64,000 nt of DNA, from contig NZ_QJSW01000016.1 in the NCBI RefSeq assembly GCF_003217495.1, positions 1 to 64,000 on the forward strand, given 5' to 3'. The DNA is from Paenibacillus barcinonensis (lineage in GTDB: Bacteria; Bacillota; Bacilli; Paenibacillales; Paenibacillaceae). Of the stretch, positions 1-8,143 are shown piece by piece. Each line of letters opens with the position of its first letter. Within the stretch, counting starts at the first letter, position 1. Below the pieces are notes generated by a model that was not told the DNA's origin, did not search any database, and was given only the letters and a program-made list of their open reading frames with translations. Both the position numbers and the translations under genes were made by a program.

Positions 1-174
1 AGCTACCGTTTCCGGTAGTTGTCCCAAGCTTGAGGGCAGGTTGCCTACGTGTTACTCACCCGTCCGCCGCTAACCATCAGAGAAGCAAGCTTCTCTTCAA
101 GTCCGCTCGACTTGCATGTATTAGGCATGCCGCCAGCGTTCGTCCTGAGCCAGGATCAAACTCTCCAATAAAGA
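1..174 (-). rRNA. rrs: 16S ribosomal RNA, 5' end (partial)
   Basis: The reverse complement carries the universal 5' 16S sequence GAGTTTGATCCTGGCTCAG followed by the conserved GACGAACGCTGGCGGC and GGCGGACGGGTGAGTAAC blocks (wording split here for length). Only about the first 170 bases are inside the window; the gene runs off the left edge. The mature 5' end is placed near 174 by comparison with other Firmicute 16S genes, so it may be a few bases off. It is preceded by boxA and two promoters, so this is the head of an rrn operon transcribed leftward. Confidence 0.97.
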
Positions 175-357
175 TGAATTCCGCAGCGTCGTTCAACGCT
201 GTGCAACTCATCGGGGTATCGAAAAGAGCGATAAGCTCATTTTGAATCTGACGAGATTGTTAATCTCATTGTTGTTCCAGTTTTCATACAGCCAGATGGC
301 TTGTATCAAAAACCTTCACGTTCATTCTGCAAGCAGAATGATTACTCACTCGTTGTT

Positions 358-373
358 CAGTTTTCAAAGATCA
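358..373 (-). promoter_or_regulatory. boxA antitermination site of the rrn leader
   Basis: The minus strand reads TGATCTTTGAAAACTG here, close to the Bacillus rrn leader boxA (TGTTCTTTGAAAACT). It lies between the promoters and the 16S 5' end, where Nus-factor antitermination signals are expected. Confidence 0.75.
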
Positions 374-430
374 AACACGATTTGTTTACTTCTTTTTTCG
401 TCTCTACCAAGTTTCGGCGGCGACTTGAAT

Positions 431-460
431 AATGTAACACATTTCGTTTGTTTTCGTCAA
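431..460 (-). promoter_or_regulatory. rrn promoter P2
   Basis: On the minus strand TTGACG and TACATT are separated by 18 bases. It is the promoter nearer to the 16S gene of a tandem pair and is followed by boxA. Confidence 0.75.
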
Positions 461-549
461 GAACTTTTTTATTTCTCTTTGTGAATCTTTTTTGTTCTTC
501 ACTTTTCCACAAATATTTTAGCAAATCACTCATTTGGGGAACGAAATAT

Positions 550-579
550 AATGTACCATATTCTCCAGACAGGAGTCAA
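550..579 (-). promoter_or_regulatory. rrn promoter P1
   Basis: On the minus strand TTGACT and TACATT are separated by 18 bases, the same layout and the same -10 as the site about 119 bases downstream. Tandem vegetative promoters are usual for Firmicute rrn operons. Confidence 0.65.
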
Positions 580-610
580 CACCAAACTTATAAATTATTA
601 AACAAACAAA

Positions 611-632
611 AAAGGAAGGTTTCCCCTCCTTT
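611..632 (-). terminator. Rho-independent terminator of ygxA
   Basis: On the minus strand AAAGGAGG pairs with CCTTCCTTT (one bulge) and is followed by a run of T residues. It sits 34 bases after the ygxA stop codon and just before the rrn promoters, so it insulates the two units. Confidence 0.7.
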
Positions 633-666
633 ATACAGTACATCACATTATAAATGTTTGCTCATG

Positions 667-1545
667 TCATGCTTCAATCCAATAACGAATTTCGCGACCC
701 TCGCCTTCCAGTGAGGGCCAGCCTGCTGATTCCTTTACAATAGAACGAAGTACCAGTTTACGAAGCACAAGAGGAAGGTCCTCCCGAACAAATCTCAGTT
801 GAGGATGATGAACAAGCTCATGAATACTCCACGGCTCCTTCCGGCTTCTGATCACACGCAGCAGCAGTTCGGAGCATTCCCCCATCTTGGACATGACCGA
901 AAATTCACACGCGAGCAAAATCAATTCTACCCGCTGTTCCAACGTTTCGGAACTTACCGTGAGCTCCTGATAAAGCTTCCACAGTGCACGATCCAACTGC
1001 TGTATATGAGTCCAGACGGCATGATCAGGGTATATCCCCTGCTCGATAAGTACAATTCTGGCCCAGTTTCCCAAAGCCTTCAGCGCATCATAATACGCAT
1101 CCACAACATGTCCCTGCTGAATATGACGCTTGGCCTCAACGTACATTCTCAGAAAACCGGTGAACTCATGAAACAGCTTTTGCTCCCTTAGCTCATTGCC
1201 GAATGAAGATAATTCTTCACGCAGTTGAGTGATCTGTTCATCCGTCTCCCAGATGATTTCTCCCTCAATCAGGCATTGCATGAGATTGTAGTGTTCTCCT
1301 GTAACTGCAGTAATCTGCAATTCAGACCAGCTGGCATAGATCAACTGATAACGAAGGTCACCGTATCTGTAATGTTCAACAGTTGATGTAGACTGATCTG
1401 TATTGAGTACAATTAGTACCAGCAAGTCAAAATCCTGAATCAGGGAGCCGTGGAATCGCTCTCCCGGATGGGAGTATGCGATAGCCCCAACTGCCCCTGT
1501 CTCTTCCGACTGTTCAGACAAAAAAGCAAGGTTCTTTAGTTCCAC
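667..1545 (-). CDS. ygxA: YgxA-type nucleotidyltransferase-like protein
   Basis: About 292 residues. The N-terminal part (G-x-RFHGSLIQDFDLLVL) looks like a degenerate nucleotidyltransferase fold with the acidic DFD pair. The C-terminal part is helical and resembles the substrate-binding and HTH regions of the Bacillus YgxA family. Family members have no established reaction. Its position beside perR, ygzB and an rrn operon matches the Bacillus arrangement, which supports the name. Start: the reading frame is open to an ATG at 1575, but a GGAGGG lies 5 bases before the GTG at 1545, which I prefer; ATG at 1557 is a third option. A terminator follows the stop codon. Confidence 0.75.
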   Translation of the reverse strand: MELKNLAFLSEQSEETGAVGAIAYSHPGERFHGSLIQDFDLLVLIVLNTDQSTSTVEHYRYGDLRYQLIYASWSELQITAVTGEHYNLMQCLIEGEIIWETDEQITQLREELSSFGNELREQKLFHEFTGFLRMYVEAKRHIQQGHVVDAYYDALKALGNWARIVLIEQGIYPDHAVWTHIQQLDRALWKLYQELTVSSETLEQRVELILLACEFSVMSKMGECSELLLRVIRSRKEPWSIHELVHHPQLRFVREDLPLVLRKLVLRSIVKESAGWPSLEGEGREIRYWIEA

Positions 1546-1676
1546 GATTCCCTCCATACAATTTATACAATTCATGGCAGAATGGCGCCAAGTCAGTTAT
1601 AATGTAATTCTACATGAAGTACAACGTTTCCTGCTTTTTCGAGTCCAATACTACTCATACGATAGGAGCATTTTTC

Positions 1677-2054
1677 ATGATTTTTAAATCAGCAAAAATT
1701 AATGCTTTTCGCACTTGGGGATTACTGCTAACCATGCTAGGAATGGGCCTAATGATCCTGGGTACGGCCGGAATTGTGTTCTGGGGTCACGCAGGGAAAG
1801 TATTCGCAGCTGTAGGACTGGTTATAGGACTTGTCGCCATGCTTGGCAGTTTAGTCATTTATTTCTGGGCGGGGATGCTCTCCACCAGCGCAGTACAGGT
1901 CGACTGTCCAGAATGCGGCAAGTTGACCAAAATGCTGGGCAAGACAGACCGCTGTATGTTTTGTCATACAATCCTTACGATGGACCCAAGCAAGGCCAAT
2001 ACGATGAGTAAGCCTATAGAAATAAACACTCCTCCCGCCACACCTACCGAATAA
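1677..2054 (+). CDS. ygzB: YgzB-family (UPF0295) membrane protein
   Basis: 125 residues with two hydrophobic segments (about 14-36 and 42-65), followed by a cytosolic zinc-ribbon-like part with CPECGK and CMFC pairs. This layout, including the FWAGMLSTSAVQVDCPECGK stretch, is characteristic of the UPF0295/YgzB family of unknown function. An open frame extends upstream to 1614, but TAGGAG placed 8 bases before the ATG at 1677 and the family alignment (MIFKSAKINAFRTWG) fix the start. It is transcribed away from ygxA and convergently with the GH18 gene. A shared terminator lies downstream. Confidence 0.85.
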   Translation: MIFKSAKINAFRTWGLLLTMLGMGLMILGTAGIVFWGHAGKVFAAVGLVIGLVAMLGSLVIYFWAGMLSTSAVQVDCPECGKLTKMLGKTDRCMFCHTILTMDPSKANTMSKPIEINTPPATPTE

Positions 2055-2086
2055 CTACATGCCCCCTGCATTTTAAAAAAAAAACA

Positions 2087-2119
2087 AAGAAGGCCCGGTA
2101 AACTCTACCGGACCTTCTT
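2087..2119. terminator. Bidirectional terminator between ygzB and the GH18 gene
   Basis: AAGAAGG-C-CCGGTA pairs with TACCGG-A-CCTTCTT around a 5-base loop. A-rich and T-rich flanks on both sides suit termination of both convergent genes. Confidence 0.85.
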
Positions 2120-2162
2120 GTGATTCTAACTGAATCATATAATGTAGATGATTAGTTCAACA

Positions 2163-3893
2163 TCATTTAGAGTAACCCGCTTGCTTGAGTGTTTCCCATG
2201 CCGATGCATTGGCAAAGCTTCTGTTCCATGCAGCTACTCCGCCCAGCTTGAGCGAAGCCATAAGCTCTACCCTTGCCTGCAAGGATACCGCATCTTCAAT
2301 CCAGATTTTTTGAACAGCTCCATCTTCCTTATACTCCACATAGTTCTGTCCACTTGCCTGATCCAGTACAGGTTTAAGCTTCTTCTTCTTGATCAGTTCC
2401 TGAACAGCGTTCATCCCTACAGCCTTGGAGGATACCTTAATCTCCCCTTGCTCATTTGCTTTTTCTGTCCAGATACGTGTGTACAAAGGAACTGCCATAA
2501 CCAGCTTGTTCGCTGGCACCTCATCTTCATCCAATATGCGCCGCACCGAAGACTCTGTCCATGGAAGCGAGGCTACAGAGCCTGCTTTGGGGCTGGCCGC
2601 CCAGTGCTCATCATATGCCATCACCATAATATAATCAGCAAATGCTCCTAATCCCCGCCGATCCAAAAAAGCAGACCACATTTCACTATTCGACTTTGGC
2701 GTGACATCGACGGATAACATCAGTCCATGGATGCGAGCCATCGCCTTTATTTCACGAACGAACTGGGTCACGTTAGGGCCATCATCGGTATACACATTTT
2801 CAAAATCAATATTAATGCCATCCAGCCGGAACGCTTGCGCATACGCCAACATCTGTTCAATGATATGTGTACGATTGGCATAAGTTGATAGCGCGTCCTT
2901 GGTAATGTCCGGATTAAAGCTGTTATCCATCAGTCCCCATACTTCCATCCCTGAACGATGAGCCCAGTTGACGTAGGCCTGATCCGCCTTGCTTTTCACT
3001 GTCCCTTTGCCATCCGTAATATGGAACCATGTCGGGCTGACTACATTAACTCCCGGCATCTTCCCGATGGAACCCACGTCAGGCTGACGATTGTAGACCG
3101 CTTCCCAGACGAGATTGACCGGTTTGTTTTTCCACTTTTTCTCCGCAGCGGTTGATGTAAACTTCGGCGTATCGAGTGTTTTTTTCTCACCCAAAACAAT
3201 ATAGTCATTATTCACATAACCGGCATAACCGTTATCCATCTGTACAAAGCTTCGATCCTTCCCGGTCTGCCATACGTGTATTCTGGTGTTCTGCTGCATA
3301 TCGGCAAGAATAGGTGAAGATTCATCACCACGTTTATATAAAGGGACCGTTTCCTCCTCATCCGACGACTTCGTATCAATTACTGCATATTGTATCGTAT
3401 CCCCGCCACGCATCAGAATCACCGCACCTGTCGTCGCATCCTCCTGTACGGTAAGGCCGTACACCTCTTTCAGCGGTTGAAGGGGAATATATGCTTCATT
3501 TGCCTTGACCTCCGGCTTCACCTTCAGCGGATAATCCTGATGATTCAGCTCTGCCTTGGTACTGTCTTCTTTCATATGAAGCACACGTTGCGGCGAAGCA
3601 ATAATGATATCCCCCGAGTCAGGCTCGTACCTGATCCCCGGATCAATCGTTTCTTGCAGCACCTTCACTGGAAGTTTAAGCTGACTGCCTGTACCTAAGG
3701 CTTCTTCGTCCATAAACTGTCCCTCTACAAAAATAGGCTGATTTCTTCCGAGCCAATCCGGGTCTTCATAGACCTTGTTAAACCACAGACTCGTAATAAG
3801 CCAGTAAGCACCGCCAGCCACAAGACAAGCTCCGAGTAATCCCGGCCAAAATGAACGTCGTTTACGACGTGTATATTTGCTTTTTCTACCCAA
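2163..3893 (-). CDS. Membrane-anchored GH18 family glycosyl hydrolase with stalk and SH3 domains
   Basis: 576 residues. A basic N-terminus precedes one membrane segment (about 17-36). Then comes a copper-amine-oxidase-N-like beta domain (about 52-165), an SH3-like domain (about 180-236) and a glycoside hydrolase 18 barrel (about 256-575). The barrel carries the DxxDxDxE signature as DGINIDFE at 358-365, so Glu365 is the predicted proton donor. Family knowledge suggests action on cell-wall or spore-cortex amino-sugar polymers outside the cell; the real substrate is not visible. The start is TTG at 3893, preceded by GGAGGT at good spacing, with no in-frame ATG nearby. It separates perR from ygzB here. 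Confidence 0.85.
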   Translation of the reverse strand: MGRKSKYTRRKRRSFWPGLLGACLVAGGAYWLITSLWFNKVYEDPDWLGRNQPIFVEGQFMDEEALGTGSQLKLPVKVLQETIDPGIRYEPDSGDIIIASPQRVLHMKEDSTKAELNHQDYPLKVKPEVKANEAYIPLQPLKEVYGLTVQEDATTGAVILMRGGDTIQYAVIDTKSSDEEETVPLYKRGDESSPILADMQQNTRIHVWQTGKDRSFVQMDNGYAGYVNNDYIVLGEKKTLDTPKFTSTAAEKKWKNKPVNLVWEAVYNRQPDVGSIGKMPGVNVVSPTWFHITDGKGTVKSKADQAYVNWAHRSGMEVWGLMDNSFNPDITKDALSTYANRTHIIEQMLAYAQAFRLDGINIDFENVYTDDGPNVTQFVREIKAMARIHGLMLSVDVTPKSNSEMWSAFLDRRGLGAFADYIMVMAYDEHWAASPKAGSVASLPWTESSVRRILDEDEVPANKLVMAVPLYTRIWTEKANEQGEIKVSSKAVGMNAVQELIKKKKLKPVLDQASGQNYVEYKEDGAVQKIWIEDAVSLQARVELMASLKLGGVAAWNRSFANASAWETLKQAGYSK

Positions 3894-4001
3894 ACGACTA
3901 CCTCCGTTAATTCCATCATGTTAGTAAAAATCCATGAAGACTAATGTTCCAGCCCTGGTATTGTGCCTTGCTTGTTTCAATTGTCTGTAAAAAAATAAAA
4001 A

Positions 4002-4032
4002 ACGTGAAGAATCCATACTGAATTCCACACGT
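4002..4032 (-). terminator. Terminator of perR
   Basis: On the minus strand ACGTG...CACGT with an inner GAAT/ATTC pairing is followed by a long T-rich run (3989-4001). It lies just after the perR stop codon. Confidence 0.8.
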
Positions 4033-4050
4033 CAATATTGTAAATCATCT

Positions 4051-4476
4051 CTATTGATCCCTGCAACTTTTGCATACACCATATACTTCCAATCGGTGAC
4101 CATGCACTTCAAAGCCCGTGCTTGAAGCCGCTTGAAGCTCAACACTCTTTAACGAAGGATAGCTAAAGTCTTCAATCTTGCCGCATTGGTCACATATCAC
4201 ATGATAATGATCCGTTACATTGGCATCAAAGCGGCTTGAATTATCACCGTAAGTCAGTTCCCGGACCATACCGGCTTCCAGAAACATTTTCAGATTGTTA
4301 TATACAGTCGCCACGCTCATACTCGGAAATTGGGGTTCGAGCGCCCGGTAAATTTCATCAGCTGTCGGATGCCCCATCGATTCCATTAAATAATTTAATA
4401 TGGCATGACGCTGGGGTGTAATACGGACACCGGTCGTTTTGAGCTGCTCCAACGCATGTTGGACACGTGTTGCCAT
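4051..4476 (-). CDS. perR: Peroxide-stress repressor PerR (Fur family)
   Basis: 141 residues from the preferred start. N-terminal winged helix (GVRITPQRHAILNYL, then MSVATVYNNLKMF), C-terminal dimer domain with two CxxC zinc pairs (CDQCGK and CKSC). The metal-sensing set of PerR is present: the His in SMGHPTADE, the Asp in SSRFDANVTDHYH, and HYH. PerR represses oxidative-stress genes with Fe or Mn and is inactivated by oxidation of metal-binding His residues. Identity to Bacillus PerR is obvious by eye over the whole length. Start: an ATG at 4500 has no ribosome site, while the ATG at 4476 (MATRVQ) follows a weak GGTGGG and fits the family length. Its promoter lies inside the end of the upstream gene. 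Confidence 0.93.
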   Translation of the reverse strand: MATRVQHALEQLKTTGVRITPQRHAILNYLMESMGHPTADEIYRALEPQFPSMSVATVYNNLKMFLEAGMVRELTYGDNSSRFDANVTDHYHVICDQCGKIEDFSYPSLKSVELQAASSTGFEVHGHRLEVYGVCKSCRDQ

Positions 4477-4579
4477 AAAGCCCACCGCCTTACCTTTCAT
4501 TGTATCGACGTCTTACCTTCCCTTGGCTGGACGCCTTACCATTCATTCGCTGGTCGTGTAACCTTGCCAGTGTACATTT

Positions 4580-4609
4580 ATTGTACGGCGATTGCAAGTT
4601 TATTGTCAA
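4580..4609 (-). promoter_or_regulatory. Promoter of perR
   Basis: On the minus strand TTGACA and TACAAT are spaced by 18 bases. The -35 overlaps the stop codon region of the upstream DUF4097 gene, so perR can be transcribed on its own. I saw no obvious PerR box (TTATAATNATTATAA) here. Confidence 0.75.
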
Positions 4610-6027
4610 CGCGACGATGCGGGGTCATCGGCTGTATCCGGGTTGGAATTCACACCTGAATCCGTCGTTTGTCCCTCGTTTCCATTACCCTCCTGCGATT
4701 CAATTGGATTATTGTCCAGACCAGGAACTTTCGGATTCCGCTGAACGGTCAGGTCGCTGTTACCTTCGATTTTGATGCTATACTCCCCTTCACCTAGCTG
4801 CCCTTCAATCGTTTTGTTCTTGACGTTGAATGGCATATCCGTTCGCAGATCTCCGTAACTGCTGGAGCCAGTCAAGCTGTAATCACCACGTTCGGGAATC
4901 ACAATGTTAATTGCCCCGACGGCACTGTATACATCCCAATCTCCCCCCACTTTGGTTGAGACGATATGAATGCTGCCATTTAATGACTGAGCTTTAACAC
5001 CGAGATTGGCACTATCCAGCGTAATATTTCCGTTTCGTGTCTCCGCAATAAACTCGCCCAAGGAGTCTGTAATGCTGATGTTCCCCACTTGCGTGGTCAA
5101 ATCCACATCTCCTGAAACGCCACGCGCCTTCATATCCCCTCGATTACTATCCATATCTACATTGCCTGTCGCGTTGGCTACAATCACGTCCCCGTTCAGT
5201 GTCTTGCCCGTAATATCACCGACCGCATTGGTAATACGAATTCTTCCGTTGCCCGTCTCTGCAACAATCGTTTTGATCGCCTCAGGACGGTTTAGCAAAA
5301 TGGCGCCGTTGGACGTACGGATATCCAGATTAAACCGACGATCATCCGGGATGGTTATAGTCATATTCATACGCGGTTGTGTTTTTTCATTGTCACCATA
5401 TGCCTTACCTGTCGTTTTGATCCGTATAACCTTGTCCCCTTCAGCCTCGACAAAGGAAGACGCCGCCACAGCCTTGGCCTGCACTTCAGACGCCTGATCA
5501 ACCCAGACCACCGTTTTCACCTGAATCTCATTCGTATCTCCACGCTGTAGCGTTATGTCCCCATTGACCCCTTCAACCACGATATCCGAAGTGTCCATCC
5601 GTACAGGCACCCCGATGACACCCTTGTCCTCCATATATCCGGCAGCCTGGCTATAATCCATGGAGGCAGCGCCCAGATTGAGACTTACCCGGTTCCATAA
5701 ATGCATGTAGTGATCCTGTTCGGTCACAATAAATACGGAAGCTGTCAATATTAAAGAAGACAGTATGCCCTTGGCATCCGGTCTAAAGCGTCTTTTTTGG
5801 GGTTCATCTCCTGAAGATATGTGTTCTGAATCTCGTCTGCCTCTTCCGCGCGTCCACAGAAACAACACAATCCACTCCACACCGAAGCTGACCAGTAAAA
5901 ATGGCCACCAGTCCACGACCTCATATAGGTAGTCTGTTCCCCACCGTTTATCCAAAATAAGCAGCACACCGACTGCTATAATCAAGGCCGCAGCCGTATA
6001 TCGTCCAACCCGGATTTTACGGTTCAT
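4606..6027 (-). CDS. DUF4097-type beta-repeat protein with LiaF-like membrane domain
   Basis: 473 residues from the chosen start. The N-terminus has two short hydrophobic hairpin segments (within about 10-57) like the LiaI/LiaF transmembrane region, then a third segment after a basic linker (about 88-102). The rest is a long beta-helix of short repeats of the pattern G-x-I/V-x-x-x-T/S-x-x-G-D/N, typical of DUF4097 'adhesin' domains. The tail is Asn/Gly/Ser rich. Relatives are linked to envelope-stress systems, but no function can be read from the sequence. GGAGGGAAAGGA precedes the ATG at 6027; the frame is open further upstream to 6096 without a ribosome site. It follows the next gene by 25 bases, so they form an operon. 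Confidence 0.75.
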   Translation of the reverse strand: MNRKIRVGRYTAAALIIAVGVLLILDKRWGTDYLYEVVDWWPFLLVSFGVEWIVLFLWTRGRGRRDSEHISSGDEPQKRRFRPDAKGILSSLILTASVFIVTEQDHYMHLWNRVSLNLGAASMDYSQAAGYMEDKGVIGVPVRMDTSDIVVEGVNGDITLQRGDTNEIQVKTVVWVDQASEVQAKAVAASSFVEAEGDKVIRIKTTGKAYGDNEKTQPRMNMTITIPDDRRFNLDIRTSNGAILLNRPEAIKTIVAETGNGRIRITNAVGDITGKTLNGDVIVANATGNVDMDSNRGDMKARGVSGDVDLTTQVGNISITDSLGEFIAETRNGNITLDSANLGVKAQSLNGSIHIVSTKVGGDWDVYSAVGAINIVIPERGDYSLTGSSSYGDLRTDMPFNVKNKTIEGQLGEGEYSIKIEGNSDLTVQRNPKVPGLDNNPIESQEGNGNEGQTTDSGVNSNPDTADDPASSR

Positions 6028-6052
6028 TCCTTTCCCTCCCTGCACGATTACC

Positions 6053-6649
6053 CTATGTTTTCTTCCTGCGCAGCATACCCCAGATTTCCCGGCCAAACAG
6101 CAGCAAGCCGCCTGCTATCATGAGAACTGCGAAGGAATATGCTCCATACATCGCGATCAGTTCCTGAAACCAGCGTGGTTTGCGGAAAAACAGCACCATC
6201 AGCGCTCCGCCCACAATAAGCAACAGTCCAAACGAAATGCCCCGCTCCCATACCATCATTCGCTCCCGCTCTGGACGTTCACCGGGCACCGGCTTGTCCA
6301 TGTTCGCTTGTGTCACAGCACGCCGTCTGCGCATCATCACCCAGTCAGCCGATTGCAACACGTCATAAACATTGTAGAAATAGATGACGGGAATACATAG
6401 CGCGAGCAAAATTAGCAGCGGCACATTGATCTGTATACCGATGGAGGAGAAATATAGCAAAGCCGATAAATCAAGTAATACGAGCAGTATATAAGTCAAA
6501 CCGCGCATGTACAGCCGCAAATAAATATGACCCAGCCCTGGAATGACAGCGCCAAGCAAACCCGCAATGAATTTATGCGTTTTATTTCTCACCTTTTTGG
6601 GCTTCTTCGCCCTTACCGTTCGCTTGCCGTCTGTGTGACCCTTCTTCAT
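6053..6649 (-). CDS. Multi-pass membrane protein, unknown function
   Basis: 198 residues from ATG 6649, which AAAGGAG precedes. A basic N-terminus (KKPKKVRNKTHK) is followed by about five hydrophobic segments; GAVIPGLGHIYL resembles the Gly-rich first segment of TM2-domain proteins. The C-terminal pair of helices resembles LiaI/LiaF-type membrane domains. It is the first gene of a two-gene operon with the DUF4097 protein, which suggests a joint envelope role. I do not recognise a named family with certainty. Confidence 0.6.
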   Translation of the reverse strand: MKKGHTDGKRTVRAKKPKKVRNKTHKFIAGLLGAVIPGLGHIYLRLYMRGLTYILLVLLDLSALLYFSSIGIQINVPLLILLALCIPVIYFYNVYDVLQSADWVMMRRRRAVTQANMDKPVPGERPERERMMVWERGISFGLLLIVGGALMVLFFRKPRWFQELIAMYGAYSFAVLMIAGGLLLFGREIWGMLRRKKT

Positions 6650-6758
6650 AACATACTCCTTTCCCCGGAAAATGTTCACTTCCGCCCATCGTGCATTTGG
6701 TTAGATAGTACCCTAAAGCGCCATAAGAGTAACTGGAAGAAAAATGGATATTACGAAA

Positions 6759-6789
6759 AACCCTCCGCCGTTGCTACACTCGGAGGGTT
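6759..6789 (-). terminator. Terminator of the MgtC-like gene
   Basis: On the minus strand AACCCTCCG...CGGAGGGTT is followed by T residues. It starts 11 bases after the stop codon. Confidence 0.85.
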
Positions 6790-6799
6790 GAGATTTTCT

Positions 6800-7510
6800 T
6801 TATTCAATAGAGACTTTGGTCATGTGCTCCCACTGCCTCAGCTTGGAGACTATTTCTATCGTTTTAAATTCATGCGGCACCTGCACGTGCAGCACAATTT
6901 CTATTTTCCGTTCAACAGGTGTGACTTCTGCATAAGAAAGATCCTGCTCATTGACCGTAATTTTACGAATTTTAATCTTCTCCTGCTCCATAAAAGACGA
7001 CACCTTCTCTAATGTCCCAGGCTCGGACAAGGTATGCAGGGTAATCACATGCAGCTTGTTACCACGTAAATATCGTAGCTCTAATTTGTTAAAGACCCAT
7101 AGATTCAGGAGCACAAGCACGGTTGAAACGATGGAGGCAAAAAAGAAACCCGCCCCTGCCGCAAGACCAATCGCCGCGACAACCCAGATCGAAGCTGCGG
7201 TTGTAAGCCCAGTAATGGATTTGCCTGTGAAAAGTATCGTTCCCGCTCCCAAGAAACCAACGCCGGTGATCACTGCAGTAGCCAGACGTGCCGGGTCAAT
7301 CCTGACGTTTAATTCATGTGCAAAATCCTTAAAACCATAAATAGACAGCATCATAATTAGTGCTGATCCAAGACAAACCAGAATATGCGTCCGAAGGCCG
7401 GCCGCATGGTTGGAGCGCTCGCGTTCCAATCCGACCAGGCCGCCAAGCAGCATGGCAAGCAGTAAACGAAGTAAAATATGCCATTCATCAATAAACCAAG
7501 GACCACTCAA
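6800..7510 (-). CDS. MgtC/SapB family membrane protein
   Basis: 236 residues. The N-terminal 140 residues carry about five membrane segments with the MgtC hallmarks GGLVGLERERSNHAAGLRTH, TGVGFLGAGTIL and TTAASIWVVAAIGLAAG. The C-terminal 80 residues form an ACT-like cytosolic domain. Family members influence Mg2+ homeostasis or the membrane ATP synthase under low magnesium; the direct activity is not visible here. The start is TTG at 7510, preceded by a G-run (GGGGGG) at 10 bases. No in-frame ATG fits better, since the first membrane helix begins near residue 8. Confidence 0.85.
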   Translation of the reverse strand: MSGPWFIDEWHILLRLLLAMLLGGLVGLERERSNHAAGLRTHILVCLGSALIMMLSIYGFKDFAHELNVRIDPARLATAVITGVGFLGAGTILFTGKSITGLTTAASIWVVAAIGLAAGAGFFFASIVSTVLVLLNLWVFNKLELRYLRGNKLHVITLHTLSEPGTLEKVSSFMEQEKIKIRKITVNEQDLSYAEVTPVERKIEIVLHVQVPHEFKTIEIVSKLRQWEHMTKVSIE

Positions 7511-7542
7511 CGTCGTAGTTCCCCCCTAAGTTGTTCACATGC

Positions 7543-8013
7543 TTAAAGTTTATTCTTATAAAATGTCGTTAATTCCACTCCCGGTGCAATCTGTACCGCT
7601 TCCACGGGTTCAAAGCCAAATCGTCTGTACAGATTCACTGCGGGTTGATTGAGTGTGCCTGTAGATACGATGTATCGAGGCACGTCTGGATGCTCTGCAA
7701 AAACATGCTGCATGAGTGAAGCTGCAATGCCTTTGCGGAAATGATCGGGATGAACCATCATACGTGTAATCGTCAGTGTGTTTTTTTCTTCCTCCGCCAC
7801 GGCGACCGCACCAAGCAGTTCCCCATCCTGTTCATCCAAGCATACGTAGAAGGTTTCTCCACAGTTCTGCAAGGTTTCCATCGTATCCAGCAAAGGCGGA
7901 ATATCCTGAAATCCGATCATCTTTGCTTCCAGCCGGTAAGCCACATGCTGTAGCCTCCACAACTGACCTAACGTATCTTCGTCATGCAGTGATAATGATT
8001 GAATACTCATCAT
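7543..8013 (-). CDS. GNAT family N-acetyltransferase
   Basis: 156 residues with the GNAT core: ITRMMVHPDHFRKGIAASLM gives the acetyl-CoA pyrophosphate loop (R-K-G-I-A), and N-QPAVNLYRRFGFEPVE is the typical C-terminal motif. It would move an acetyl group from acetyl-CoA to an unknown amine. Two ATGs are adjacent at 8013 and 8010; GAGGGAG lies upstream. It stands alone between the MgtC-like gene and gatB. Confidence 0.8.
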   Translation of the reverse strand: MMSIQSLSLHDEDTLGQLWRLQHVAYRLEAKMIGFQDIPPLLDTMETLQNCGETFYVCLDEQDGELLGAVAVAEEEKNTLTITRMMVHPDHFRKGIAASLMQHVFAEHPDVPRYIVSTGTLNQPAVNLYRRFGFEPVEAVQIAPGVELTTFYKNKL

Positions 8014-8091
8014 TAAAAACAGCTCCCTCGTCTCAGGCTAAATAAACCGTTGGACCCAAACAATACGATACGTCAGCGTATTTCATAGCAA

Positions 8092-8121
8092 AAAGAGGCT
8101 GTCACAGGGACGAGCCTCTTT
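8092..8121 (-). terminator. Terminator of the gatCAB operon
   Basis: AAAGAGGCT and AGCCTCTTT form a 9-base stem; T residues follow on the minus strand. It starts 23 bases after the gatB stop. Confidence 0.85.
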
Positions 8122-8143
8122 CTGTCCGGCTTCACCGGAAGGA

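Noticed and set aside
30..714. Short plus-strand frames over the 16S 5' end and leader
   Set aside because: They overlap rRNA, boxA and promoters and have no protein-like features.
4500..4620. PerR box in front of perR
   Set aside because: No sequence close to TTATAATNATTATAA was found; autoregulation could not be supported.
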